This document shows positions 7,101 through 13,255 of a stretch of 18,336 bases of DNA, piece after piece. A program made the translations under genes and the position numbers. This DNA is from JAWAPU01 sp038894275 (GTDB lineage: Archaea > Nanobdellota > Nanobdellia > UBA10117). Within the stretch, counting starts at the first letter, position 1. Every line of letters begins with the position of its first letter. The stretch is taken from the NCBI GenBank assembly GCA_038894275.1, contig JAWAPU010000006.1, positions 1 to 18,336 on the forward strand, in the 5' to 3' direction. The notes below the pieces were generated by a model that saw nothing but the letters and a program-made list of their open reading frames with translations, had not been told where the DNA came from and made no database searches.

Positions 7101-9171
7101 AGCAATTAGTAACATTAGGACGGTATTGCGCTATTTTTACCCCTGCATAGCCTGAATTAGACATCGCATGACTTTCTACATAACCATCATTACAGCTTAA
7201 TAAATCACCATTTAAAGAACAGTTATTTGGATAAGACCCGTCACATGGCGAATCCCAAGACTCTTTTAAAGAATTGTCTTCTGCAACACAATTTAGTGTT
7301 TTTAATTCGACATACCCAGGATCTTCAGGAGTTAAAATAAAGGTGTAGTCTTCATCTGGAATGATATTCGTTATCTTAAACCACTCGCCATGACAGTTTT
7401 GCTCAGAAAAATTCCAATCTTTGCATTTCCAAAGTTCAGCTCCTTTGGCTTTTACTGTAACAAAAGCTTTGTCAAAATTAAACCCTGTTGGGTCAATTGC
7501 ATAGGCATTTACTGCTCCTGGTTTAATAGTTATAGGAACATTATCTATTTTAATGAAATTCGTTAAATTTTGATCCAACTTTAGATTTATTATTTTTATT
7601 TCTTCAATAGAAAGTTTCGGATCGTTTATTTTAATTTTAACATCATAAATTCCTTTTGAAATTTTTGCATATTCGTTTTTTTCTTTGATGTTTTGCTTGC
7701 TTTTAGTTTCGGTAAAGAAGCCCGTTGTAGCCTCGTTTGAAGCAATCATTTGGTTTTTATCTTCATTATTATTTTGTACAATTTCTCCATTCTGCGTATT
7801 AATAAATTCGATATCAGCCGCAATTTTATTTCCATCAGAATCTAAAATATTTATTGGAAGTAAAATAGTTTCATTTTCATTCGTTAAATTAGTACCAGTT
7901 TCGCCTGATTGTTTTAAAACTACATAATAAATATCATTCAATGTTAATTCCCCATCCAAGATTTCAATTTCTAAATAAACATCTTTTGGAGAAATTTCAA
8001 GTATGCAAGTTTCTAAACAAAAATCGGAAAAATAAAAATTTTGGACTTGGCCGAATTGTCCATCTGCATTTTTATTAACTGTTTCTTCGATAACTTTTGT
8101 AGAGTCATTTACCAATTCTGCAAAACTTTCTTCATTTGAACCGTTTTCAATAAGAGTTATATCTTCGGTTAAATTTTCTTCACTTGACTCATTTTCTTCT
8201 AAGTTTCTATTTTGTAATTCTTCAGAAACTACGGTATTTTCCAGCAGTAGTTCATCGTTTGTTTGTTCTACACTACTTTCCGATTCTTTTATTTCTGCGT
8301 GTTCATCCGTTTCATAATCGCTAGTTTCTGTAAAAAATCCCGTCACCGTGTTTGTGTGGTTAGGAGTTAAAATTTGCGTGTTATCGAAAATTAAATATTT
8401 TTTTTGCGGTGTAACTAACCAAACTTGAGCATATGCTTTTTCGCTTTTTGGTTTCCAATGCCCATCCACAATAACGCTTTTAATCAACTGCGCATCTAAT
8501 TCTGTTAAGTTTAACTCAAGTTTTACGGTTTGAAAATCCGCATCTGCTTCGAAAGTTTTTTCAAGAGATTGTCCAATTTTAATTTCCGATTCGTTTAGGG
8601 CTGAAAATTTGCTTGTGATTTGTGAAGAAAATAATGCTAACCCAAATATTAAACATAGTGCTAAAATCGCTAATGCCAAAGACGCGTCTTTTGCAAAAAC
8701 AGATTTTTTCTTTTGGATATTTGTTTTAAAATAATTTGTAAAATAAAAATAATTTATAATTAAAATAACTAAACTTAACCCACCAAGGAAAAAAGGCACA
8801 GTTAGTGTGTAATTGATAAATTTGTCATTAAAAGTTGCATATGAAGCAACATTATGCAAAAATAATATGCCGGTTAAAGAAAGTAGTGTTACAAAAAGTG
8901 CTATATGAAGCGTTAACAAAAGAGTTTTTATCTTCTTAGAAATCCTCTCGTGATTTAGTGCATAAATTGCAAAAATTAAAATAATAGTTAATAAAATTGG
9001 TGCAGCATAAATTGCGTTTGGTAGATAGTATGCTTTTACTTCTGTATAATTTCCAGTAATGTTGTTAAAATCCAACAAAAACAAAGTTACACACAAAGTT
9101 GAAAATAATGTTATTATGGTAAAAATAGGCATAAAATTAGCTAGCGCGTTATTTTTAACTAATTGTGCCAT
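4168..9171 (-). CDS. giant multi-pass, Ig-like-repeat surface protein with FN3 and PGF-pre-PGF-like domains
   Basis: A 1667-residue cell-surface protein. Five hydrophobic helices open it (about residues 13-34, 52-71, 84-105, 124-146, 163-183). Next comes an extracellular domain (about 200-420) with the CLETC motif at 385-389, interrupted by a Glu/Ser/Asn-rich acidic linker (about 283-365). A Cys-rich region follows, then six consecutive Ig-like/bacterial-Ig-type repeats from about 796 to 1366, several ending in ETRxVxIDTTAP-type boundaries. A fibronectin type III-like module (about 1367-1459) and a domain resembling the archaeal PGF-pre-PGF domain (about 1465-1614, SFSYFGV at its end) come next. 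The protein closes with a C-terminal helix (about 1633-1652) and a very basic cytoplasmic tail. N-x-S/T sequons are extremely frequent, implying heavy N-glycosylation. Role is inferred as an S-layer-associated, adhesion or cell-contact protein. It probably shares a transcript with its short paralogue downstream. Confidence 0.9.
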   Translation of the reverse strand: MAQLVKNNALANFMPIFTIITLFSTLCVTLFLLDFNNITGNYTEVKAYYLPNAIYAAPILLTIILIFAIYALNHERISKKIKTLLLTLHIALFVTLLSLTGILFLHNVASYATFNDKFINYTLTVPFFLGGLSLVILIINYFYFTNYFKTNIQKKKSVFAKDASLALAILALCLIFGLALFSSQITSKFSALNESEIKIGQSLEKTFEADADFQTVKLELNLTELDAQLIKSVIVDGHWKPKSEKAYAQVWLVTPQKKYLIFDNTQILTPNHTNTVTGFFTETSDYETDEHAEIKESESSVEQTNDELLLENTVVSEELQNRNLEENESSEENLTEDITLIENGSNEESFAELVNDSTKVIEETVNKNADGQFGQVQNFYFSDFCLETCILEISPKDVYLEIEILDGELTLNDIYYVVLKQSGETGTNLTNENETILLPINILDSDGNKIAADIEFINTQNGEIVQNNNEDKNQMIASNEATTGFFTETKSKQNIKEKNEYAKISKGIYDVKIKINDPKLSIEEIKIINLKLDQNLTNFIKIDNVPITIKPGAVNAYAIDPTGFNFDKAFVTVKAKGAELWKCKDWNFSEQNCHGEWFKITNIIPDEDYTFILTPEDPGYVELKTLNCVAEDNSLKESWDSPCDGSYPNNCSLNGDLLSCNDGYVESHAMSNSGYAGVKIAQYRPNVTNCLSIVNVTLCYKWWTTSGGNPADCDISIDNKNGTNFTIVINTCPPEGSPNPYPICVDVTNLKNWICSNFFGSGNERAYIKSEVRRSSGTATKYVFWDVLFYNVTYLSDDPPNVTLAYPPNNYYNDTSRYVNLTFNASVSDDYALVNCSLWHNYTGTWHLNQTQIVTGTNNITNFSLNNLTNKTFIWNIRCYDNASHSAFASENRTIILNWTAPPNQAPQITLNLLPVNNTQFNNTQNINFNFTAIDDNSAILNCSIYLDNILNQTNSSVQNNTLTNFLITSIAYGDHNWHINCSDGELSNVSEMRYFSIVDTIAPTIHFVSPTEISGSTINRNYIQVNVTASDSGTSLKNITIYLYNSTGSLINSTNSTSSPLFANFTGLAEGLYYFNATAYDNSNNSNVTETRNVTIDITAPTIQIIAPENRTYNNPTQIVNISAFDPNLEKIWYNWNGTNFTYLNPVYRTFNEGTNVLFVWANDTAGNTNSTNVTFIIDTISPSIEFVSPTTMSGNYSQNWIAANVTASDANLDTIIIYLYNSTSLINSSLSSNSPLFVNFTNLADGIYYLNATVNDTSGNSNLTETRTVILDTTAPIIQFKKPTPLNGSYLSQNWVYVNVSLSEMPSSCLLEWNGTNESMNNQALLCSLNKTNLLDGIYTYKVWANDFANNWNVSETRSLVIDTISPTINDINISNLKTSSAVITWVTNEYANSSLNYGKTLSLGNLITNSSLAINHSVSLSNLNAATLYYFNVTSCDLAGNCNTTGPYNFTTLATSSSYSGGAGIPISEPFASINLSETNETNKSLIIDVPDSTDIISVELKNFKDSHIKLDIIKLKDRPKTISLLHPIVYAYWEFILNNTPSVVDAEIKFRVSRNWIREYNVNASTIRMWRYDGNIWRALPTKQINSDNDYIYFIAETNSFSYFGVNGQPYKIETIPQYEVTPVETVKHETVPIILAIFLIMLLFILSFEKLKRKIKRKKYKR
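5075..6790 (-). repeat. six tandem Ig-like repeat units inside the giant surface gene
   Basis: Units of roughly 80-105 residues run approximately 6785-6475, 6472-6170, 6170-5878, 5876-5630, 5630-5345 and 5345-5075. The third and fifth are closest to each other: both contain IxFVSPT, NVTASD, IYLYNST, SPLF-NFT and YYxNATxxDxSxNSN in the same order. The similarity is at protein level; the DNA has diverged, so these are old duplications. Confidence 0.75.
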
Positions 9172-9231
9172 CCTTTTAATATTAAAATTGTTGATTTAAA
9201 AATATTATGCTAATAAAACTCATAACGATAT

Positions 9232-9890
9232 TTAATTTATCAAAAGGTGAAATTCTTTACCGCCAATATTTACATTATCTGCAGTACCGTTCACATACAA
9301 TTTTTTATTTTTCACAGCGAAAGTACCTTTAAAATTTTTAAGCTCTAAGAACTCGTCAGTTAATAGTATTTGGGCTTTTTCTTCTCCGAAAATTAGTTTA
9401 CCAGTAGCATTATAATTAAAATCGCTCAAAGATAAGAAAATACTTGCAGATTCGAAATTGAATTTACCGTTTATATTACCAGTTTCTTTGGGTAAAATTT
9501 GTATTTTATTAATGCTTAACTTGGACGTTTGACCTACCAAATCAATTGCGGTCTGCTTTAATGTAAAAGTGCCTTTAAAAGCATCTATTTCAACTTCCGC
9601 TTGGCTTACATTCGAGAGGTCGATCTTCTCTGAATTAAAAACGATTGCCTCTCTTTGAGAAGTTAAATTTAAATAAATTTGCTCTGCATTTGTAAAATTA
9701 AGTTCGTTAAAATCTAATTNNNNNNNNNNTAAAAAAATATTTTTGTTTTTTCTTTAGTCTGGAAACCTGAAAATAATCCTAAAACAGGTTCGTTTAAAAC
9801 ATTTGGCTTAAACGTATACACGCCTGCTGCGACTAGCCCAAATGTAAGTAAACAACCAATAATTGCTGCCAACAGCCACTTTTTTTCCAT
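9232..9890 (-). CDS. signal-anchored beta-rich extracellular protein, interrupted by an assembly gap
   Basis: The 5' part, from ATG at 9890, encodes MEKKWLLAAIIGCLLTFGLV, a basic head followed by a single hydrophobic helix to about residue 24, then a Pro/Asn linker running into the N block at 9720-9729. On the other side of the gap a minus-strand frame is open from the gap edge to the stop at 9232-9234, about 161 residues. It reads as regular beta strands alternating with Asn/Lys turns (for example KGTFTLKQTAI and KGTFAVKNKKLYVNG, an internal similarity), with several sequons. The two pieces are joined here as one gene because both are open toward the gap and no start is needed in between. 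They are not in register across exactly ten bases, so the true gap length must differ. No family is recognised; an anchored surface protein is likely. Confidence 0.6.
9720..9729. other. assembly gap of ten N
   Basis: Ten unresolved bases inside the anchored protein gene. The flanking coding frames do not match over exactly ten bases, so the number is a placeholder. Confidence 0.98.
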
Positions 9891-9919
9891 AGTTTTTTAT
9901 TAAAACACACTTTTCTTAT

Positions 9920-9926
9920 TTTATAG
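9920..9926 (-). promoter_or_regulatory. TATA-like box for the anchored protein gene at 9890
   Basis: On the minus strand CTATAAA lies about 32 nt before the ATG, placing a predicted transcript start about 6 nt upstream of it. It implies a separate transcription unit from the operon that ends at 9985. Confidence 0.5.
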
Positions 9927-9929
9927 CAA

Positions 9930-9947
9930 AGTAACATTGAAGTTACT
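9930..9947. promoter_or_regulatory. perfect 6-bp inverted repeat next to the TATA box, operator candidate
   Basis: AGTAAC-attgaa-GTTACT is an exact inverted repeat with 6-nt arms and a 6-nt spacer, three bases upstream of the TATA-like box of the surface-protein unit. A dimeric regulator bound there would overlap the TFB recognition region. It lies outside any coding region. Confidence 0.35.
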
Positions 9948-9984
9948 ACAGAATTTTATATATGTCTGTTTAAGTATTTAAATT

Positions 9985-10818
9985 TTATGGTTTTCTTTTC
10001 CAAAACCAAAGGTATCTCATTATCAAAAACAATACTATCCCCAAGAATCCGCTAAAATTTGCCAAGTCATATTCGCCAACGCCTCTGTAAAGATATTTTA
10101 AGCCTATTAAAACAAATATTGCAAATATAAAGAGTGGAAATAAATTAACGGTGGTGTTATTTGAAAAATCCGGTTCTTCCTGATTTGATATTTGTTGGAT
10201 TAATTTTTTAATAATTAAAGGGCTACCTTCTGACTTAATTAAAATTTTTGTCTTTAAATTATCGTTTAAGGTTATATTGTGTTTCTCTGAAATCTTTTCT
10301 ATTAATTCTTTTGCTTCTATCTTAGTGAGAGGTTCTAATTTTAAAATTTTAAGTTCTCTGAAAAATTTTTGCATGTCTATTCTAGAAAATTTGCTTTCGA
10401 CATATGGTTTAGTGCCAATGGCGCAAATAGTTATATTTGCATTTTTGATTAACCAGAGATATATTTCGGCAGAATAAGAAGTGATTAAATGAACATCATC
10501 GATAAAAAGCAATAATTTTTTATTATTGCTTAAAATATCTTTGATATACAAACAAAGTGTTAGAAGCGAAGAGGATTTCCAACCTTTTTTTATAAAATTT
10601 TCTTTTGTTAATAAAAAATCTAGTAAAAAATAGAGTACTTGGCGAGGAGGTTTACTAAAAGGGCAATATAACATATAAAAATCGCCTAGTTTTTCTGTGT
10701 ATTCTTTTACCAATTCTTCAACTAAATAAGACTTGCCAACGCCACTTTTCCCAATTAACAGAATATTATTTCCTTTTTTTAATTCTTGAATAATTTTCTG
10801 TTTTATTTCTTCTCTCAT
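9985..10818 (-). CDS. membrane-anchored AAA/STAND-type P-loop ATPase
   Basis: A 277-residue ATPase with Walker A GKSGVGKS at 23-30, Walker B LLLFIDD at 102-108 followed by a His, and a possible sensor-1 strand ICAIGT at 131-136. A helical lid-like region (about 160-210) contains an EGSPLIIKKL segment. This order fits the archaeal ATPase/Orc1-Cdc6-like and STAND group of P-loop proteins. Unlike soluble relatives it ends in two hydrophobic helices (about 226-244 and 254-271) with a basic tail, so the catalytic domain would sit on the cytoplasmic face of the membrane. The start overlaps the stop of the DUF457-type gene in an ATGA arrangement, a sign of coupled translation and probably a shared membrane function. 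No nuclease, DNA-binding or sensor domain is attached; the substrate is unknown. Confidence 0.8.
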   Translation of the reverse strand: MREEIKQKIIQELKKGNNILLIGKSGVGKSYLVEELVKEYTEKLGDFYMLYCPFSKPPRQVLYFLLDFLLTKENFIKKGWKSSSLLTLCLYIKDILSNNKKLLLFIDDVHLITSYSAEIYLWLIKNANITICAIGTKPYVESKFSRIDMQKFFRELKILKLEPLTKIEAKELIEKISEKHNITLNDNLKTKILIKSEGSPLIIKKLIQQISNQEEPDFSNNTTVNLFPLFIFAIFVLIGLKYLYRGVGEYDLANFSGFLGIVLFLIMRYLWFWKRKP

Positions 10819-11822
10819 ATTAATTTTCTAATTTTATATTCTAACCAAGCATCTTGAATAAAACCTTTACAATTTTTCTTTTGAAAATCGCTAAGCAAAA
10901 TATGATTTAAACTAATGTGCGTTAAATTTTGGTTTGTTTGAAAAACTGGATAGATTTGGCTCGCGTCTTCGCAAACAAAATTTCCGTTAAATTCTCCTCT
11001 AAGGGTCACAAAAAATTCGTCAAAACTTTTAATTTCTAAAGGAGTTTTATAAAAATTATACGTTTGAATTAATATTTTTGCGTTTTTTATTTTTTTAAGG
11101 CTGATTTTTAAAACATAACTTTTTTCGACTAAAGCGTAACCTTGTGTTTCGTTCCAAACTATTAGTTTATTATTATAAATTCCTAAAATATAACCAGAAA
11201 TTTCGCCACAATATTCACCACATTGATCTACTTTAACCTGACAGAGTGTTTTCTCGCCTAGCCCATCACAATTCAAACTGTATAAATAAAAAGTACTTTC
11301 AAAGCTTGGAAGTAGAAAATGCAAAATTTGTTTAAATCCGATAAAAGTAGTGCCAATTGTTACTGAAGCTCCACTAGTAAACGCTAAAAAATAAAAAAGT
11401 TCTTCTTTATCACCAGTGGATATTAAATATCTTTCAGGTATAAAATAAAAAATTTTAGGACTTGGCCAAAATAAAGGCACACCCGAAATATTCATTCCAT
11501 CGGCTATAAAGTGTGAAAAAACACCAATTAAAATTGAAAGCCAAATATATTTATTAAATATGGCAGTTGGTAAAAAACATAGCGCACAAATAAATAAAAA
11601 AAGAAAGCTATGGGTTATAGTTCTATGTCCAAATTTTTTATCGAGATATTTTGAGACTGGACTGCATATTAAACCAAAAAAAGAGTTTTGATGGTCTATA
11701 TCTGGTAAAAGACTGGCTAATGAAAGAGTAGAGATTAATGCCGCAGATGGTTTAATATCAAATATCGAAGCTAAAATTCCAAATAAAAATATACCAAAAG
11801 AAATATGTGTGGCAGCTCTCAT
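10815..11822 (-). CDS. DUF457-type membrane-bound metal-dependent hydrolase with an extra C-terminal domain
   Basis: The first 170 residues match the DUF457/YdjM-like membrane hydrolase pattern: THISFG at 5-10, LPDIDH at 39-44, GHRTITHS at 65-72, HFIADGMN at 104-111 and WPSP at 119-122, set among hydrophobic helices. The His and Asp residues of these motifs are the presumed metal ligands. From about residue 175 the protein differs: a soluble, beta-rich, probably extracellular region of some 160 residues with four cysteines at 185, 194, 201 and 205 (two of them CGEYC), ending in a basic tail. That makes it much longer than the usual DUF457 proteins. It overlaps both neighbours by four bases (ATGA), so it is the middle gene of a tightly coupled operon with the secreted protein and the membrane ATPase. 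The hydrolase substrate is not known for the family. Confidence 0.8.
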   Translation of the reverse strand: MRAATHISFGIFLFGILASIFDIKPSAALISTLSLASLLPDIDHQNSFFGLICSPVSKYLDKKFGHRTITHSFLFLFICALCFLPTAIFNKYIWLSILIGVFSHFIADGMNISGVPLFWPSPKIFYFIPERYLISTGDKEELFYFLAFTSGASVTIGTTFIGFKQILHFLLPSFESTFYLYSLNCDGLGEKTLCQVKVDQCGEYCGEISGYILGIYNNKLIVWNETQGYALVEKSYVLKISLKKIKNAKILIQTYNFYKTPLEIKSFDEFFVTLRGEFNGNFVCEDASQIYPVFQTNQNLTHISLNHILLSDFQKKNCKGFIQDAWLEYKIRKLI

Positions 11823-12364
11823 TTTATCAATTTTAATATTTTTTGAAAAATGGTTTCTTTTTTATCTAAATTTGAATCTGCAGTTTTGTTAATTTTATTT
11901 TTTGAAATCACGCCATAAGCAAGGGTATAATTTTCCGGTCCTATACATCTTAAATAAATATAATAATGTCCTTCAGAGGGTACTAAAACCATAAATTTTG
12001 CGGGCGTTAATTTTTTTGTTTCACCGATGACCTTAAATTTATTTTCTGAATAAAGATATTTTATTTGTTGCTTAAAATAAGTATAGGGAAAAATCGTTTT
12101 TGTTTTATTTTCGAATTCCAATTTTGATGTTATTTCTTCTATTTGTTTTGAATAATTAATTGCTTCCAAATTTTGTTCGATTGGCTCTTCTACGTAATTC
12201 AACCATTCTACATAAATGCAATTTTTTGTGTCATTAAATTCGAAAATGGATAGTGTGTTTGCATCATATACATATTCTGCAAACGTTGGTGCAAACATTA
12301 AAATTGATAATAGAACCAATAATGCGCTCTCAATTAAAAAACGCGTGAAATTAATAAATTGCAT
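11819..12364 (-). CDS. secreted or membrane-anchored protein of unknown function
   Basis: The start is placed at ATG 12364 (181 residues) rather than at the in-frame ATG 12388, because the signal-like sequence begins there and the overlap with the upstream gene shrinks from 38 to 14 bases; the longer form remains possible. A short basic head and a hydrophobic stretch (about residues 9-28) lead to an APTFAE site that could be cut by signal peptidase. The exported part contains two cysteines, one in NCIYVEW and one in LRCIGPENY, likely paired, and several N-glycosylation sequons. It ends in a Lys-rich tail. The region around VLVPSEGHYYIYLRCIGPENYTLAYGV reads like an edge-strand beta-sandwich, similar in type to small extracellular binding domains. 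Its stop overlaps the DUF457-type start by ATGA. No family is recognised. Confidence 0.7.
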   Translation of the reverse strand: MQFINFTRFLIESALLVLLSILMFAPTFAEYVYDANTLSIFEFNDTKNCIYVEWLNYVEEPIEQNLEAINYSKQIEEITSKLEFENKTKTIFPYTYFKQQIKYLYSENKFKVIGETKKLTPAKFMVLVPSEGHYYIYLRCIGPENYTLAYGVISKNKINKTADSNLDKKETIFQKILKLIK

Positions 12365-12557
12365 TTTTGTAAAGTTTGTTTTTAGCATTTAATATTACTG
12401 CAGGTGGCGTCAATCTACTAGCTCTTTGTTTTGGCAACAAAATTGGGAATTCGTCAAAAAAATACCAAAAATAAAGGACCAGTAAAGCATCGTTTCTTTT
12501 TAATTCTGGATTTTTTTCCACTAACGTTTGTATTTTTGCATAAATTTCGGCTGCCAT
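12351..12557 (-). CDS. small soluble protein heading the membrane operon
   Basis: A 68-residue protein if it starts at ATG 12557; a GTG at 12575 would add six residues. The 12557 start is preferred because a TATA-like TTTTTATTAA at 12577-12586 is centred 25 nt before it, giving a leaderless transcript. The protein is helical, with KNPELKRNDALLVLYFWYFFD followed by a basic LPKQRASRLTPPAVILNAKNKL segment. This layout (helical block, then Ser/Thr-Pro-Pro and a basic helix) resembles small winged-helix or helix-turn-helix-like proteins of archaeal and viral genomes, but that is only a resemblance. No membrane segment is present. Its end overlaps the next gene, making it the first gene of a four-gene operon otherwise devoted to membrane and exported proteins, which would suit a regulator. 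Confidence 0.6.
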   Translation of the reverse strand: MAAEIYAKIQTLVEKNPELKRNDALLVLYFWYFFDEFPILLPKQRASRLTPPAVILNAKNKLYKNAIY

Positions 12558-12576
12558 TAGAAAAAAACTTTTCACT

Positions 12577-12586
12577 TTAATAAAAA
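12577..12586 (-). promoter_or_regulatory. TATA-like box of the four-gene membrane operon
   Basis: TTTTTATTAA on the minus strand is centred about 25 nt before the ATG at 12557, fitting leaderless transcription and supporting the shorter start of the first gene. Confidence 0.45.
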
Positions 12587-12659
12587 TTACAGGTAGCCAC
12601 TTAAATTACTATTCAAATAACAATTTTACTATCGATTTTGCTATCAAATACCGATAAAG

Positions 12660-12667
12660 TTAAAAAT
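12660..12667 (+). promoter_or_regulatory. TATA-like box of the eL37 unit
   Basis: TTAAAAAT is centred about 25 nt before the eL37 ATG at 12688, again the spacing of a leaderless archaeal promoter. It lies in a 130-bp divergent interval with the membrane operon. Confidence 0.45.
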
Positions 12668-12687
12668 GGCTGCTTTTAAAAAAAGCT

Positions 12688-12870
12688 ATGACCAAAGGAA
12701 CCCCTTCTAAAGGAAAAAGAAGCGGTAAAAAAAGTCATATACGATGCCCTAGGTGTGGAAGAAAAAGTTATCATTTTCAAAAAAAGAGGTGCGCATCTTG
12801 TGGTTATCCGAGCAAAAGAATGAGAAAATATAGTTGGCAAAATAAAAGGCGAGGAAAACGATTAGTATAA
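12688..12870 (+). CDS. rpl37e: large-subunit ribosomal protein eL37
   Basis: Zinc-ribbon protein of the archaeal and eukaryotic large ribosomal subunit. The 60-residue product has the hallmark N-terminus MTKGTPSKGKRSGKKSH, a Cys4 zinc site formed by Cys20-x2-Cys23 and Cys35-x2-Cys38, the RCGRKSYHFQKKRCASCGYP core, and a C-terminal RMRKYSWQNKRR segment. Length and order match archaeal eL37 fully. The stop and the next start share one base (TAATG), so the following coiled-coil gene is coupled to it. In many archaea eL37 follows an Lsm-type gene; none is seen upstream here, where the neighbouring gene is divergent. This gene is a firm archaeal marker because bacteria lack it. Confidence 0.97.
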   Translation: MTKGTPSKGKRSGKKSHIRCPRCGRKSYHFQKKRCASCGYPSKRMRKYSWQNKRRGKRLV

Positions 12871-13223
12871 TGGCTGATTTAAAAAAAATAAACGTTTTAG
12901 AAAGTAGCATAAAAGGATTTAAAGCAGATGTAAATGCACTTCCAAAATTGAAAAAAGAGTTGTTAAAAAATATGATAGATAAAACCCAATTTAATTTATA
13001 TGTGAATAACGTGTTCTACAAAATACAACAATTAGATAAGATGTTTAAAGAATTAGGGACTTCTATAGAAGAAGCACCTGAAACAAAAGAAGATTTGTAT
13101 TACCAAGCGGAATATTTAAAATTACAAAAGGAGTTCCAAAATATCATTAAGAAAGTCGAAAAGATATTAGGAAGTAAAATAAAAAAAGAAAAAGATCTAA
13201 CGCCTTTGCCAGGATATGCATAA
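12870..13223 (+). CDS. coiled-coil protein of unknown function coupled to eL37
   Basis: A 117-residue, Lys/Glu-rich protein, almost entirely helical, with heptad-like spacing of Leu, Ile and Phe in two blocks (about 8-60 and 72-105) and an ending LTPLPGYA that is extended rather than helical. There is no cysteine, signal peptide or membrane helix. It starts on the last base of the eL37 stop codon and so is expressed with a ribosomal protein, suggesting a conserved but unnamed role in the cytosol, perhaps linked to translation. It is followed by an intron-containing tRNA on the same strand. I do not recognise the family. Confidence 0.75.
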   Translation: MADLKKINVLESSIKGFKADVNALPKLKKELLKNMIDKTQFNLYVNNVFYKIQQLDKMFKELGTSIEEAPETKEDLYYQAEYLKLQKEFQNIIKKVEKILGSKIKKEKDLTPLPGYA

Positions 13224-13224
13224 A

Positions 13225-13233
13225 TTTTTAAAA
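13225..13233 (+). promoter_or_regulatory. TATA-like box of tRNA-Ile
   Basis: TTTTTAAAA, directly after the previous stop codon, is centred about 27 nt before the first base of the tRNA at 13256, which fits transcription starting at or close to the mature 5' end. Confidence 0.45.
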
Positions 13234-13255
13234 GCGAGGTTAATTTTATTTTTAT

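Noticed and set aside
7685..7927. Open frame of 80 codons on the + strand
   Set aside because: Antisense to the giant surface gene, with no start context or family resemblance.
12671..12686. Small hairpin GCTTTT...AAAAGC just before the eL37 start
   Set aside because: Short A/T-only stem between the predicted TATA box and the ATG; such matches are common in this base composition and it would not be in a leaderless mRNA.
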